Part shown: piece by piece, positions 51,516 to 63,165 of the stretch
Layout of the letters: each line of letters opens with the position of its first letter
How positions within the stretch are numbered: the stretch's first letter is position 1
DNA from: Persicaria tinctoria
Taxonomy: Eukaryota > Streptophyta > Magnoliopsida > Caryophyllales > Polygonaceae
Assembly (NCBI GenBank): GCA_037127255.1
Contig: JBANSL010000013.1
Location: forward strand, 4,590,188 to 4,654,187
DNA length: 64,000 bases
Direction: 5' to 3'
Translations under genes and position numbers: made by a program
Notes under the pieces: model-generated
Told to the model about the DNA's origin: nothing
What the model saw: the letters and a program-made list of their open reading frames with translations, nothing else
Databases searched by the model: none

Positions 51516-54500
51516 ATGACCGTGAATTCGAAGCCTCAAGGCAAGCCATGGAGACCGATAACCTCCACCTGCTGCTCGGTGGAGGAGTCGGTCTACCTAG
51601 GGATCAAGTGCAAGCCGAAGCTAGCAAAGGCGAAGAGTGGTGGTGGGCCAGCCGGCCTGACCGGTGGGCCCCCAATGCCCTCGTTCAGGCGGCTGGCCTA
51701 CTCGGGGCACCTCAGCAACATCAGCACCTCGTCGTCGCAGAGGATAACGGAGGACATGGCACACTCGTTTGGGAGCGAGTTGTATGACTTCCAACTCGCC
51801 GAGTTGAGGGCTATCACGCAGAATTTCTCGAGCTCGTACCTCTTGGGCGCGGGCGGGTTCGGGAAGGTCCATAAAGGGTTCGTTGATGAGGGCCTGAGAG
51901 GTGGCTTGAAGGCCCAACCGGTGGCCGTTAAGCACTTGGACAATGAAGGTCTTCAAGGCCATAGGGAGTGGTTGGTATGTTACACTAATTTTATTTCTAT
52001 TTTTCTTCATATATTTATTTTTTTGTTAGGAATGATTTAATTTGCAAGGTTTTGATCATGTTTTATCCCAAATTATTAATATATTTTATGTCAATAAAAG
52101 CATTTATAGATAAATTAATTAAGGGTTATTTCTATAAACATATTTAAATATATCTTCAAATGGGTAATTTTGGGAGAAAAATAAATAAATTAAAGAGTAT
52201 CATAAAAAGGGACCATTATCCCTAATTTTTTCTTATATTATAATTATATCATGCATGAGCCTTTCATAAGAGCAGTTTTTGCCTATATATGTATTCCGAA
52301 AATAATATATTTTGAGTAATTTTTTATAGACAAAAATATTATTTATTTTACAATAAAATGATATAAATATACCTGGTAGCTTTAGGTCTTCTGTGTCTCA
52401 TCTTGCGTTGTTTGTAACGTTTGATCTTTTGCACATTTTATGCGTGTGTTGTATGTTTGATAATTCGCCGTCTCTCAAGCTTACTTCTTTACCATTAATT
52501 ATCTTTTGCAATCATTAAGAGGGGTTTAGTTGGGATTTGACCTAATTGCATAAATAAGTACTAACAAATCTGATCAAATAAGCTATTGTTGTCATAAAGT
52601 AATAAACCAAAAATCGTGTAATTTATATTTATATATGATCCGTGTATTCGACCAAACTCGGGGACAAGTTCATGTTAAATTGTCTTAATACGCCGTTATT
52701 AATTCTTTAGTTCACAATTACCTTTTTTTTTTTTTTTTGCCATCTCTTTTTCGTTGGTTGATCAATTAATTATAATGATAATACTGTAACTTTTTCTCAT
52801 ATATTTATTTCTTTTAAGTGTCATATTACCAAACCAAATATGATTCAATTTCAATTGCATGACTCATTTGGCGCAATCCGACAAAATTAAAAGAGAAAGT
52901 TCCATAATTGTGATGAAATTAATTTGGGTTTAATGGTCCTTCAAAGAAAGGAAAAAAAAAAAGGGTTTAAAAGGTTTTTGTTAAAATATACAATTTCTCT
53001 TGACTTTTAGGTTGCTCTTAAGTTATAATTAAGTCAAAATAGAATCTTTAAATTAAAAATTTGTGCTCTAAAAATAAAGTATATGTAAGTTGAGCTTGAA
53101 TAACTAGCTGATCAACCATTTTTTTATTTTTTTTATTTTATTATGGTTAATAGGCTGAAGTGATACTTCTGGGGCAGCTGAGACATTCGAATCTTGTGAG
53201 GCTGATTGGTTATTGTTGCGAGGAGGAAGAGAGGTTACTCGTCTATGAGTTCATGCCACGTGGCAGCTTAGAAAATCACCTTTTCAAAAGTGAGTTTTTT
53301 TTTTTTTTCTGCGAAAACTATATACACTCCAAATAATCGTTCAATCGAATTGCCCATTAAACAATGTTCGATTAAACGTGAACAATATTTATGTTGTCTA
53401 GTCTAACAATTGCTAGAGTTGCAATTAAGCATCTCTAGTACCATGTCTAATTGAATTGCTAGAGTTACACTAAGTCAGATTGAATTGGTAGAGTTTTAAA
53501 TTTACAGTGTATATAATAATACTATTTTTTAATATAAAAAAATCAATAACTATTTTTTATGGAAAATTTTTCAAATGAGCATTTCAGTATTATTATGGAT
53601 AATAAAAAGGTTTTGTCAAAGATTGAAATGTGAAAAAATAAAAAATAACAGAAATTTCTTCATTCAACATATTTCCATTTGGTGCTTCTTTTGTTGCTGC
53701 AATTTTAGGGGAAATTAACCATGGTGAATAACAGGATTATCAATCTCATTGCCATGGGCGACGAGGCTCCGAATCGCCATAGGCGCAGCCAAGGGACTGG
53801 CCTTCTTACATGGTGTCGAGAAGCCTGTCATCTACCGCGACTTCAAGACCTCAAACATCCTCCTTGATTCGGTATGTTGCCCTTCTCGGGTTGGATTTGG
53901 TTACTTTTCGTATTCTCGAATGGATCTAATCTCTTGCTTTGCATCGTCTACTCGTCTTTGTTTAGGACTTCACAGCGAAACTCGCAGATTTCGGGCTAGC
54001 AAAGTTGGGACCCGAAGGATCCAAATCTCATGTGACTACAAGAGTGATGGGTACCTATGGATATGCAGCTCCGGAGTATGTATCCACAGGTAATTTATGC
54101 TGTAGCACTCGAGATTTTCGTCTTTTAGCGACGAAACGAGAAACTGATGGAGAATTGTGACAGGGCATCTGACGATAAAGAGCGACGTATACAGCTTTGG
54201 AGTAGTACTGCTAGAGCTCCTAACAGGAAGGCGCTGCATGGACAAGCTGAGGCCGAAGATCGAGCAGAACCTCGTCGAGTGGGCCAGGCCCTACCTATCA
54301 AACAGCCGAAGACTCCACAGCATCATTGACCCAAGGCTCGGAGGGCAGTACTCGGTCAAGGGCTCCAAGGAGATGGCCCGTCTGGCGCTCCAATGCGTGA
54401 GCCTCAACATGAAGGACAGGCCAAGGATGCCGGTCCTTGTCCAGGCCCTAGAAGCCCTGCAGGCACATAACAAGGACATGGCCATTGCCTCGGGCCAGTG

Positions 54501-54624
54501 GCCTGTGGCAAGCAACAAAAACAGCAATGCAAAGGGCTGCAAAAACGCAATCTTGGTGCGAGGCGGAAGAGCAGGCCAAGGGGGCTACTGCAGACCCTCA
54601 CCGGTTGCACCCATCAAGAGGTGA
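51516..54624 (+). CDS. Receptor-like cytoplasmic kinase, subfamily VII (PBL/RIPK-like)
   Basis: Five exons, 51516-51974, 53154-53289, 53735-53871, 53966-54089 and 54164-54624, all GT-AG with matching phases, give 438 residues. The kinase domain has the Gly loop GAGGFGKV (111-118), lysine VAVK (139), the catalytic YRDFKTSN (Asp234), DFG (Asp252), the activation segment ending [10 protein letters not shown] and the subdomain IX segment [56 protein letters not shown] and the five-exon layout are marks of RLCK-VII, kinases that relay signals from plasma-membrane immune and growth receptors. There is no transmembrane segment. The N-terminus ([10 protein letters not shown]) lacks the Gly2 myristoylation site of many PBLs; CC at 19-20 may be acylated (inference). 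All catalytic residues are intact. Confidence 0.95.
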
Positions 54625-55347
54625 ACTGAACCCAAACTTCTGAGACCAAATCTGAAACTGATGAATTTGATTTTGGCAGAAAATGAAATCTTAAGGTGTT
54701 GTAGTTTCAACTTCCTACCATATTATGTGTTGTGTTCAGCAGTTTGGTGAGAATGTGTGTAGATGTTCATCCCCAGGTAAAATAACATATGACATATGAA
54801 ATGCATATTGTAAGGGAGGATCAAGACATGTATATATATTATCTAAGTCTTGTACAACACATACATGATCACATTGCAATATCGTTTCAGTTGTATTGTA
54901 ATACTTGTAGAGAGTGATACATGTGATGTTCAAAAACAGCAATCAACCAAAGCATGTTAGGAGGTTTATTAAAGGAGAATTACATTTACCAGCTACATTA
55001 TAGGCATATGAATACCTTACCAAACAGGAAATAAGGAATTTTAACTATTTAGGGCATCCAACAACCATACTCAATGAGGATGAAGTTATAAACAAGGTTA
55101 AAATTCTTGGAAGCTTGAGTAATCTGAAAAAAAGCTCATGATATCGCGACAGGAAATAAGTTTCAAAGGGTGAAAAAGCATCATCTGAGGGATAAAAAAA
55201 ATGTCATGCTACAAACTATTGCAAGTTTCTAAAATTGAGGTGAAAGCATAGATAGCAATGACCTAATTCGAGTTTGATAACCAAAATTGTGCAAGATTTA
55301 AAAAAAAACACAGTAGAATGTAATTCATAGCATCATCTGAAGTTGAA
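54625..55347. other. Intergenic region between RLCK and RPS4 3' ends
   Basis: 3' UTRs of the two convergent genes. No further gene seen. Confidence 0.6.
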
Positions 55348-57186
<1,839 letters not shown>

Positions 57187-57275
57187 GGTGGAAGGATCGG
57201 ATGAGCTCGGAGAGTTCCGGGGAGAGAGATGGAAGACGAGTTTTCAGGCGCTATCTCCTTCCTTGAAAGATCTGA

Positions 57276-57320
57276 AAACCCTAGTTCTCGTAATGTTTTA
57301 TTGCCTTGCAAGAGTGGGCC
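57276..57320 (-). promoter_or_regulatory. Telo-box and site II motif upstream of RPS4
   Basis: AAACCCTAG at 57276-57284 and TGGGCC at 57315-57320 lie about 90 and 130 bp upstream of the RPS4 ATG. Telo-boxes together with TGGGCC/T site II elements (TCP-factor sites) are characteristic of plant ribosomal protein and cell-cycle gene promoters, matching the expected growth-linked expression. Confidence 0.7.
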
Positions 57321-57399
57321 GCGGGTTAGATTTGGGCTCTACGGTGTGCTCGGAGCCCAAATTAGGCAGCCCTATATTGCCTATTTTTTTATAAAATTA

Positions 57400-58175
57400 T
57401 TTTTTTAAAACGAATTATAGATACTTTAAATGTCTCCAATTTTCCCATATTCTCGGCATTCGCAGTCTTAGCTTGGTGTCATTCATTTGTCTCTCTGTTG
57501 GTCTTCTTTGTCAAGATCTTTTGTATTTGGGTTTTTTCTTTTTGTCTTTGTTTATTTCTTGTTGTATCATGATGGTTAGCTCGTCTGTCGATTCCCTTCG
57601 ATCTCTCGTTTTTCAAGATTTCTATTGTTGTCTGAAATTTCGAATTATTTCCTTTTCAAAAAAAAACCATGGGTTTCTTGGATTTAAAAAAAATCAAAAC
57701 CCGGTATTCTTAAACCATATTTATTTGGATTGCAATATTGAATTGTTTTTAATTAATCTCCCCCAAGCCAACCTTTAATGTTGTATTTTTTAGAAAACCA
57801 AGTTTTGATTTTTAGAAAAATCCAAAAACCCATGGTTTAACAAAAACCTATTAATATGCTGATTTTTAAAAGGTTCATTTTCTTTTTTTTTGCCATGTAT
57901 GTGCCATGTCATCATTTTTTTTACTATTGATGATGCTGTGAAAAATAGCCCTCTTAGAAAACACGACTTATGACGTCAGAAATAGACTACCCCTCAATTA
58001 AAAAGGAACAGAAAGCATAAACAAGTTCTTCTCCAGATGCCCCCTTAAAATCGCGATTCAACAATCGTGAATGTACTCATAAATCGCGATTTTTACGCTG
58101 ACCACATCACCAAGCAGCTCGCTGGGTATAATTAGCCTCACTGGCGTCCCCTCCAAAGCCTAAACCCAGTGCATG
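57400..58175. other. Non-coding region, possibly holding a LINE 3' tail
   Basis: 57465-57670 (TTTGTCAAGATCTTTTGTATT, TTGTTGTATCATGATGGTTAG, then CCTTTTCAAAAAAAAACC) has the T/G-rich look and A-tail of a LINE 3' UTR, but no coding part is attached. ATCGCGATT phrases at 58050 and 58090. Weak call. Confidence 0.35.
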
Positions 58176-58183
58176 ATGGCATG

Positions 58184-59115
58184 TAGAGCTGGCAAGTCGG
58201 TCGTTCGGGTCGGGTTCGGGTCAGGCTTGCTCGGGTCGGGTCAGTTCGGGTAAAATTTATGGTCGGGTACTGGTCGGGTCGGGTTTAGTCATAATGAATT
58301 TTAGATTGGTCGGGTTTCGGGTTAAATCGGGTCATGCCCATTCGGGTTTGGGTCAAAGCGGGTCGGGCTCGTTCGGGTTTCGGGTTAAGAGGTGGGTCGG
58401 TCTCATTTGAGTTTTGAATCAAAGTGGGTATAGTTTGTTTGAGTTTTCGGTCAAATCATATTCGACCCGTTTGAATAATTAGGTTGATTTTGACTCGGTT
58501 GAATACTTAAATATGTAATTTATTTAAAATAAATGATTTTGACTCGGTTGAATACTTAAATATGTAATTTTGACTCGGTTGAGTACACTCATTGGCATTG
58601 ACTCATCGGTTGTCGACCGATTGTCAAAAAAGTCATAATCGGAAATTCGGCAACATCGTCATTTTTTAAACATTTAAACCAATTGATCGGTGCTATAATT
58701 AAATCAAATTAATTTGACATTTAGGATTTAACCTTATTTTAACTAGCAAGTTGCAAATGGGCTTATTTGCGGTTTGATTATATCATTGGCTCATTTCATT
58801 TTCAATGCCCATTTCATTTTTAGTTTTTGACTCATTAGTTTTTTTTTCCATTATTATTATTAGTTTTTAACAAATCTAGATATAAATAATTAATTCTATC
58901 AAAATATAATAATATAGAGTCGGGTCGGGTTCATAGTCGGGTCGGGTTTAGAGTCGGGTCGGGTTTGTCTGTGTTCGGGTCTGTATCGAGTCGGGTTAGG
59001 TTCGGGTTGGGTCGGTCTCGGGTTCGGGTTACGAATGTCTCCAAATTTTCGAGTTTCGGTCGGGTTCGGGTGAGTCGGGTCGGGTTTTCGGGTCGGTCAG
59101 ATTTTGCCAGCTCTA
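58184..59115. mobile_element. hAT-type non-autonomous element with perfect 8-bp target duplication
   Basis: TAGAGCTGGCAA at the left and TTGCCAGCTCTA at the right are perfect 12-bp inverted repeats; ATGGCATG flanks both (58176-58183, 59116-59123). Both ends consist of TCGGGTCGGG repeats on the same strand (G-rich runs that could form other structures); the middle is AT-rich. No transposase. Confidence 0.93.
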
Positions 59116-59179
59116 ATGGCATGCATTACACGTGTCCTCAAGCAACCCACAAGGTCACCAACCAGCTGCCAGCTTGATC

Positions 59180-59480
59180 GCTTTATAAATACCCCCCATA
59201 ATCCCACAACGGAATGATCCGATTTTGGAGAGGAAAAGAAGAGCTCTGCAAATCCTCCCTGAAGTAAAGCCCTCGGAGTTGAGTTCTTAAAGTCTTCAAT
59301 CGGAGAAGAATGTCTTTAAAACAAAGTATCATCTGGTAAACAACCTCTAAAGACGACGATTGAACAGTAATCAGTGAACGCGAGCTAAACGCCATCGCGA
59401 AGACTACTTGACCCTCAAAGCGCCAACTAACAAGCAACTTATTTAAGCACCATCCCTACTTGGCTTTGCAGGTAATATAG
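59180..59480 (+). promoter_or_regulatory. Candidate promoter and leader of an unidentified transcript
   Basis: TTTATAAATACC (59182) is a good TATA box, with an ACACGTGTCC G-box about 55 bp upstream and a C-rich leader downstream; a donor-like GCAGGTAATATAG follows at 59469. The first ATG gives only about 17 codons. No protein recognised; it could be an orphaned promoter or a non-coding transcript. Confidence 0.35.
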
Positions 59481-59499
59481 GAAATCTGTCGTCATCTTG

Positions 59500-59860
59500 A
59501 GGTAATAAGTATAGGTGAAATTATAGAAATGCTTCAACTATCTCTTGAACAACTTGGAGTCGGGCCTTCTTTTCGCACTATTACGGATACGAAAAAAATG
59601 GATCAATTTGGATTCAATTGTCAATTGCTCGTATTGTAAATCGGATTGACTACGGATTCGAACCATAGTACATGAGTTCATAAACCGTACGATTCTCCCG
59701 ATCTAAATCAAGCGGGTTTTACATGAAGAAGATTTGGCTTAGCATGCTCTATTCGATATAGGTAGGAGAAGAACACGACTCTATATTAAAAAAATAGAGG
59801 AAGCAAAACCAAGTCAAGATGATACGGATCAACCCAGAGATAAAATTGTTGTGATATTAT
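59500..59860. other. Unassigned moderate-GC stretch, possibly organellar in origin
   Basis: Phrases such as GGAGTCGGGCCTTCTTTTCG and CGTACGATTCTCCCGATCTA look like plastid DNA by style, but I cannot name the plastid region and no gene frame is intact. Confidence 0.3.
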
Positions 59861-60137
59861 TTTAACATCACCTATAAATGTCAAGATATTTATCTTACAT
59901 TTGAAAAGTGGATATATATTTTTAACACTCCTTAAATGATGGGTTATTTTAATTAATTTCGCATTAAAAGTACAATAATTACCTATTGTATAAGCATTTC
60001 CTATTCTTATTTTGTTAATTTTTTCCAGCTATTTTATTTATTTATTTATTTATTCAATCTTTTAAAAAATACTCGCAAAACATAGTGATTTACTATTTAC
60101 GCACGTTTTTTTAGAAGATAAAAATTATATAAAATAT

Positions 60138-60369
60138 GCCCCAGTCGGGGTGGCTCACTGGTGGGGAGCAAGGGGGGATGTCAGGAGGTCTCGGGTTCGA
60201 TCCCTACCTCCGCCCCTTTTCTTGGATTAAAATCCAATGTTTGTCTTGCTCCTTTCCAGTAGGTCGAGCCGGTCGGCGCAAGCCGGTTTACCTGGTCCGT
60301 GGCTCTTGCCGGCTGGGTCACGTGCCCGGGGTTTGCCACCAAAGGTGGGTTCCTCGTCATAAAAAAAAA
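60138..60369 (+). mobile_element. tRNA-derived SINE (well preserved copy)
   Basis: Box A TGGCTCACTGG and box B GGTTCGATCC at tRNA-like spacing, body TGTTTGTCTTGCTCCTTTCC, GGCTCTTGCCGGCTGGGTCA, and an A-rich tail. ATAAAATAT lies immediately before it and again after the tail, a likely target duplication. Both boxes fit the Pol III consensus, so it could still be transcribed. Confidence 0.88.
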
Positions 60370-60370
60370 T

Positions 60371-60374
<4 letters not shown>

Positions 60375-60449
<75 letters not shown>
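60375..60449. repeat. (TA)n microsatellite after the SINE tail
   Basis: About 37 units, apparently grown from the duplicated ATAAAATAT target. Confidence 0.95.
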
Positions 60450-60452
<3 letters not shown>

Positions 60453-60714
60453 ATAATTTTGTTTAACAATTTCGTAGTTACCATTAATAACACTTGTTTA
60501 AATTTTTTTTTTTAAAAAAAGATGAATATTTTATATAATTTTTATCATCTTAAAGAAGAAGTGTGCGAGTAGTAAATGATACAATATATTTTACCGAACG
60601 AAAAGAGGAGTATTTTATCATGAATTGATGATATTATATCGTAAAATAACATTATTTCTTATCATATTATCTGCATTTATCTGCATTTCTTATCATATTA
60701 TCTTAAAGAAGAAG

Positions 60715-61030
60715 TGTACGGCTCTCTAACGTTCGAGTCCAAATCTGAGGTCTCCACATTTATTCCACAGGGACGCCCTGCGCTGCCTCTACCAACTGGT
60801 CAGAAGAATAGCTCACATTGTCCTGGTTCTAACATCATTCGCCTTTGTTAGTTTCGGGTTTCATTCTCTAGTTTATTCGCGGTGTACTTATCTTTGTTGA
60901 TTTGTGTTGTATTTTTCATTCTTTTCATAACGGTTTGTACGTTGCCGATCTTTTCGGCCTCTTGACTCACTGAGCTTGTCCGGTAGTCGAATTTTTTCCG
61001 GTTCTAAAAAAAGAAAAAAGAAAAAAGTGA
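60715..61030 (+). other. Possible LINE 3' end with A-rich tail
   Basis: A moderate-GC segment ending GAGCTTGTCCGGTAGTCGAA, TTCCGGTTCTAAAAAAAGAAAAAAG. The tail and the preceding T/G-rich part suit a LINE end, but no protein motif is clear. Confidence 0.4.
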
Positions 61031-61255
61031 CGATATATATAACAAGCTCACTTTACATTTGATCCGCGATCTAATTTTGACCGAATGTTTTTCAAGTTGT
61101 ATTTCACCATCAGAACTGTCAAGCAAGACGTACTATACTCCAGTAGTCCAGTGAGTAGTGACCCTCCTCTCCGACATCTAGAAGACCCCCTAGTATACTG
61201 TTGGTCAATAATTCATATTTAACATACATGAAAATATGTTTTTGGCTAAATTGTG

Positions 61256-61318
61256 GAACGTTCCGGAAGAATGTGGAACGTGGCGGAAGTCTCCGGAATG
61301 TGGTGGAATATTCTAGAA
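61256..61318 (+). promoter_or_regulatory. Two perfect heat-shock elements in the Copia 5' LTR
   Basis: GAAcgTTCcgGAA at 61256-61268 and GAAtaTTCtaGAA at 61306-61318 are perfect three-unit heat-shock elements (alternating GAA and TTC every 5 bp). A palindromic GGTTCCGGAACC follows at 61369-61380. They lie about 220-290 bp upstream of the LTR TATA box (TATAAAT, 61539-61545). Both perfect elements are kept in the 3' LTR piece at 62841-62853 and 62891-62903. Heat-shock factors bind such sites; heat-activated Copia elements such as ONSEN carry them. Confidence 0.82.
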
Positions 61319-61538
61319 ACGTATGGAAGAGTGTGGAAGACTCCGGAAGTGTGTGGAACCTTATAAAAGGTTCCGGAACCGTGAAGAGTCTAGGTGCGTC
61401 TAGACTTGTGTAGAGTTCTCCGGAAGCTTGAAGAACCTTAGGAAAATGTATAGAGGAGTCTAGAAGGATAGGGATTATTCTAGTATTGGAGTATTCTAGA
61501 GATGTTCTAGGAGCTCCTTGTAAGAGATGGCATGGCCT

Positions 61539-61545
61539 ATAAATA
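61539..61545 (+). promoter_or_regulatory. TATA box of the Copia LTR
   Basis: TATAAAT within GGCCTATAAATAGGCTTA, the only strong TATA in the LTR; it puts transcription start near 61570, upstream of the three hairpins. Confidence 0.75.
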
Positions 61546-61630
61546 GGCTTAGTGGTGTGTGAGTTACGGGGTGAGCGGGCAAGGTGAGTGCTCCTCCAAA
61601 TGAGTGTGAGCATATGAGGTGTTGTGTAGC

Positions 61631-61800
61631 CTAGTATGTGATCGATCGAGCACGAGGGCATCTCGATCACATACTAGTGAGTGTGAGTGTGAGTCCTAGT
61701 GTATGATCGATTAAGGATGAGGGTGTCTCGATCATACACTAGAGTGTGTGGGTTGGTCAATAGGTGTGATCGATTGAGCATGAGGGCGTCTCGATCACAC
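61631..61800 (+). other. Three tandem hairpins in the transcribed part of the Copia LTR
   Basis: Hairpin 1: CTAGTATGTGATCGA (61631-61645) with TCGATCACATACTAG (61663-61677), 15 bp. Hairpin 2: CTAGTGTATGATCGA (61696-61710) with TCGATCATACACTAG (61728-61742), 15 bp. Hairpin 3: GTGTGATCGA (61764-61773) with TCGATCACAC (61791-61800), 10 bp. All loops are 17 nt and share GAGGGYRTC. Two base pairs differ between hairpins 1 and 2 with compensating changes on both sides. Confidence 0.85.
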
Positions 61801-62783
61801 GAGTGTGGGATCCACCAAAGAGTGAGGTTAGTCTCTTGAGTCGAGTGGTGTATGTGAGTCTTGTATTTGTGAGAGGTGTACTTGTGTACATGATATATAA
61901 TACAAGTTCTCATTTGTAAGTGGAGCCTGATCTATCCGATTCACACGGTCGAGTGAGTAGCTACCCGGTTTTTCCCCAACAGTGGTATCAGAGCCGAAGG
62001 TTACGAAGGGCGTCGGAGTCAGAGAATCGGGGTAGCGTTTGTTGGTGGAAGGATTCCGTGTTGACGTGATGGCATCAGGCTTGTCGGAGGTGTTCGAGAT
62101 TCTACTCTTTGATGGGAAGGCCAACTTCACATAAGGAGGGAGAGTATGTGTCATGCACTCTGGTGGAGGAGAAGCTCGTCTCCAAGAGTGAAGGAGGAGC
62201 CATTATGAGAGAGACATGGTGACCTGAGATGGAGAGCACAAGCACGTCCATGTGGAGATGATTGACGTGTGTGCTATAGTAGGGAGAAGGGTCACATGTA
62301 GTGTGATGTCCGCTATTAAGGGAGGACGTGATGAGAGAGACGTCCTTGCGGAAGAGTGTTGTTGGCTCCTACAACTAATGTGATTGATGATGTTGATGAT
62401 GATGATGTCTACTTAGTAACAGATGGAGAGGTTACTAAGTCATCGAGGTGGATGGTGGTGGATGGTGTCGTCTTAGATGAGGCGTGTCGGGATCAAGCAT
62501 TGTTTGGGACCTTGGAGATTGGTGGAGAGTTTGGTCCTTTAGCTTAGTGGATGGTGAGAAGCTAGATGGTATATGTGACGCTCTTCACGATGAGAGGGTG
62601 CAAGGTGTTCATGAGGAGGAGCTTGATCAAGCGCAGACGACGACACTAATCGAGAGGAATGTTTGCTTCTTTGAAGAACACATCGTGATGGGGAGATGCC
62701 ACGACGTTGGAATCAAGGAGCGAAGGAAAGAGAAGATCGAGAATGCTATGGAGGTATGTGAAAATATGAATTAAGGGAGGAAT

Positions 62784-62909
62784 TGTTGGTCAATAATTCT
62801 TATTTAACATACATGAAAATGTGTTTTTGGCTAAATTGTGGAACGTTCCGGAAGAATGTGGAATGTGGCGGAAGTCTCCGGAATGTGGTGGAATATTCTA
62901 GAAACGTAT
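62784..62909 (+). repeat. Truncated 3' LTR of the Copia element
   Basis: Matches the first 126 bp of the 5' LTR with about four differences (for example ATTCTTATTT for ATTCATATTT). It ends abruptly against Gypsy-type sequence. Confidence 0.9.
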
Positions 62910-63165
62910 TGATGCCGTGCAATTATCGATGACTCCTGGTGACATTGAGGACAACATGAAGGTTCCATTCGATGGTCCTGTCACTCGTGCAAGGGCTAAG
63001 AAGATTCAAGCTGCAACTAAAGCCTTTCTTGTCCGTCACCATGGAACTTTAGAGCAAGGGTTCAGGCCACCCTGGATCACTTGGCTCAAGGTTACACCAC
63101 CAGTACAAGAAGTGAGCCTGCGTCCACACACGGAGCTCATGAAGACTCGTCTGCACCCACCATGA
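62910..63165 (+). pseudogene. C-terminal end of a Ty3/Gypsy polyprotein
   Basis: The frame reads MTPGDIEDNMKVPFDGPVTRARAKKIQAATKAF. P-x-G-P-x-T-R-A-R-A-K is the sequence found at the very C-terminus of many plant Gypsy polyproteins after integrase. No upstream pol is present because the Copia LTR fragment abuts it. Its stop is not clearly placed; the frame closes at 63163-63165. Confidence 0.7.

Larger units (their letters stand above)
60072..60610. mobile_element. Stowaway-like MITE interrupted by a SINE
   Basis: CTCGCAAAACATAGTGATTTACTATTTACGC at the left and, reversed, the right-end segment with TCATTTACTACTCGCACACTTC are diverged inverted repeats between TA dinucleotides; AAAATTATATAAAATAT pairs with ATATTTTATATAATTTTTA. 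A SINE and a (TA)n tract sit in its left arm. Confidence 0.65.
61199..62909 (+). mobile_element. Internally deleted Copia-type LTR retrotransposon with truncated 3' LTR
   Basis: 5' LTR 61199-61981 (TG...CA, 783 bp); primer-binding site TGGTATCAGAGC at 61983-61994 (initiator Met tRNA, usual for Copia); a gag-like start MASGLSEVFEILLFDGKANF at 62068 that stops at once; non-coding or scrambled interior to 62772; polypurine tract AAGGGAGGAAT at 62773-62783; then 126 bp of 3' LTR (62784-62909), cut off after GAAACGTAT. It encodes no pol. The LTR ends align base for base except a few substitutions, so it is fairly young. Confidence 0.88.

Noticed and set aside
51621..52010. 129-codon minus-strand frame opposite RLCK exon 1
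   Set aside because: Antisense shadow of a GC-rich kinase exon; no domain of its own.
59500..59860. A firm nuclear plastid insertion call
   Set aside because: Looks plastid-like but I could not identify the gene or region; BLAST against a plastid genome would settle it.
62356..62774. Copia gag-pol remains in the acidic frames between the LTRs
   Set aside because: No gag zinc knuckle, protease, integrase or reverse transcriptase motif could be found; only the first 20 or so gag-like residues at 62068 are convincing.
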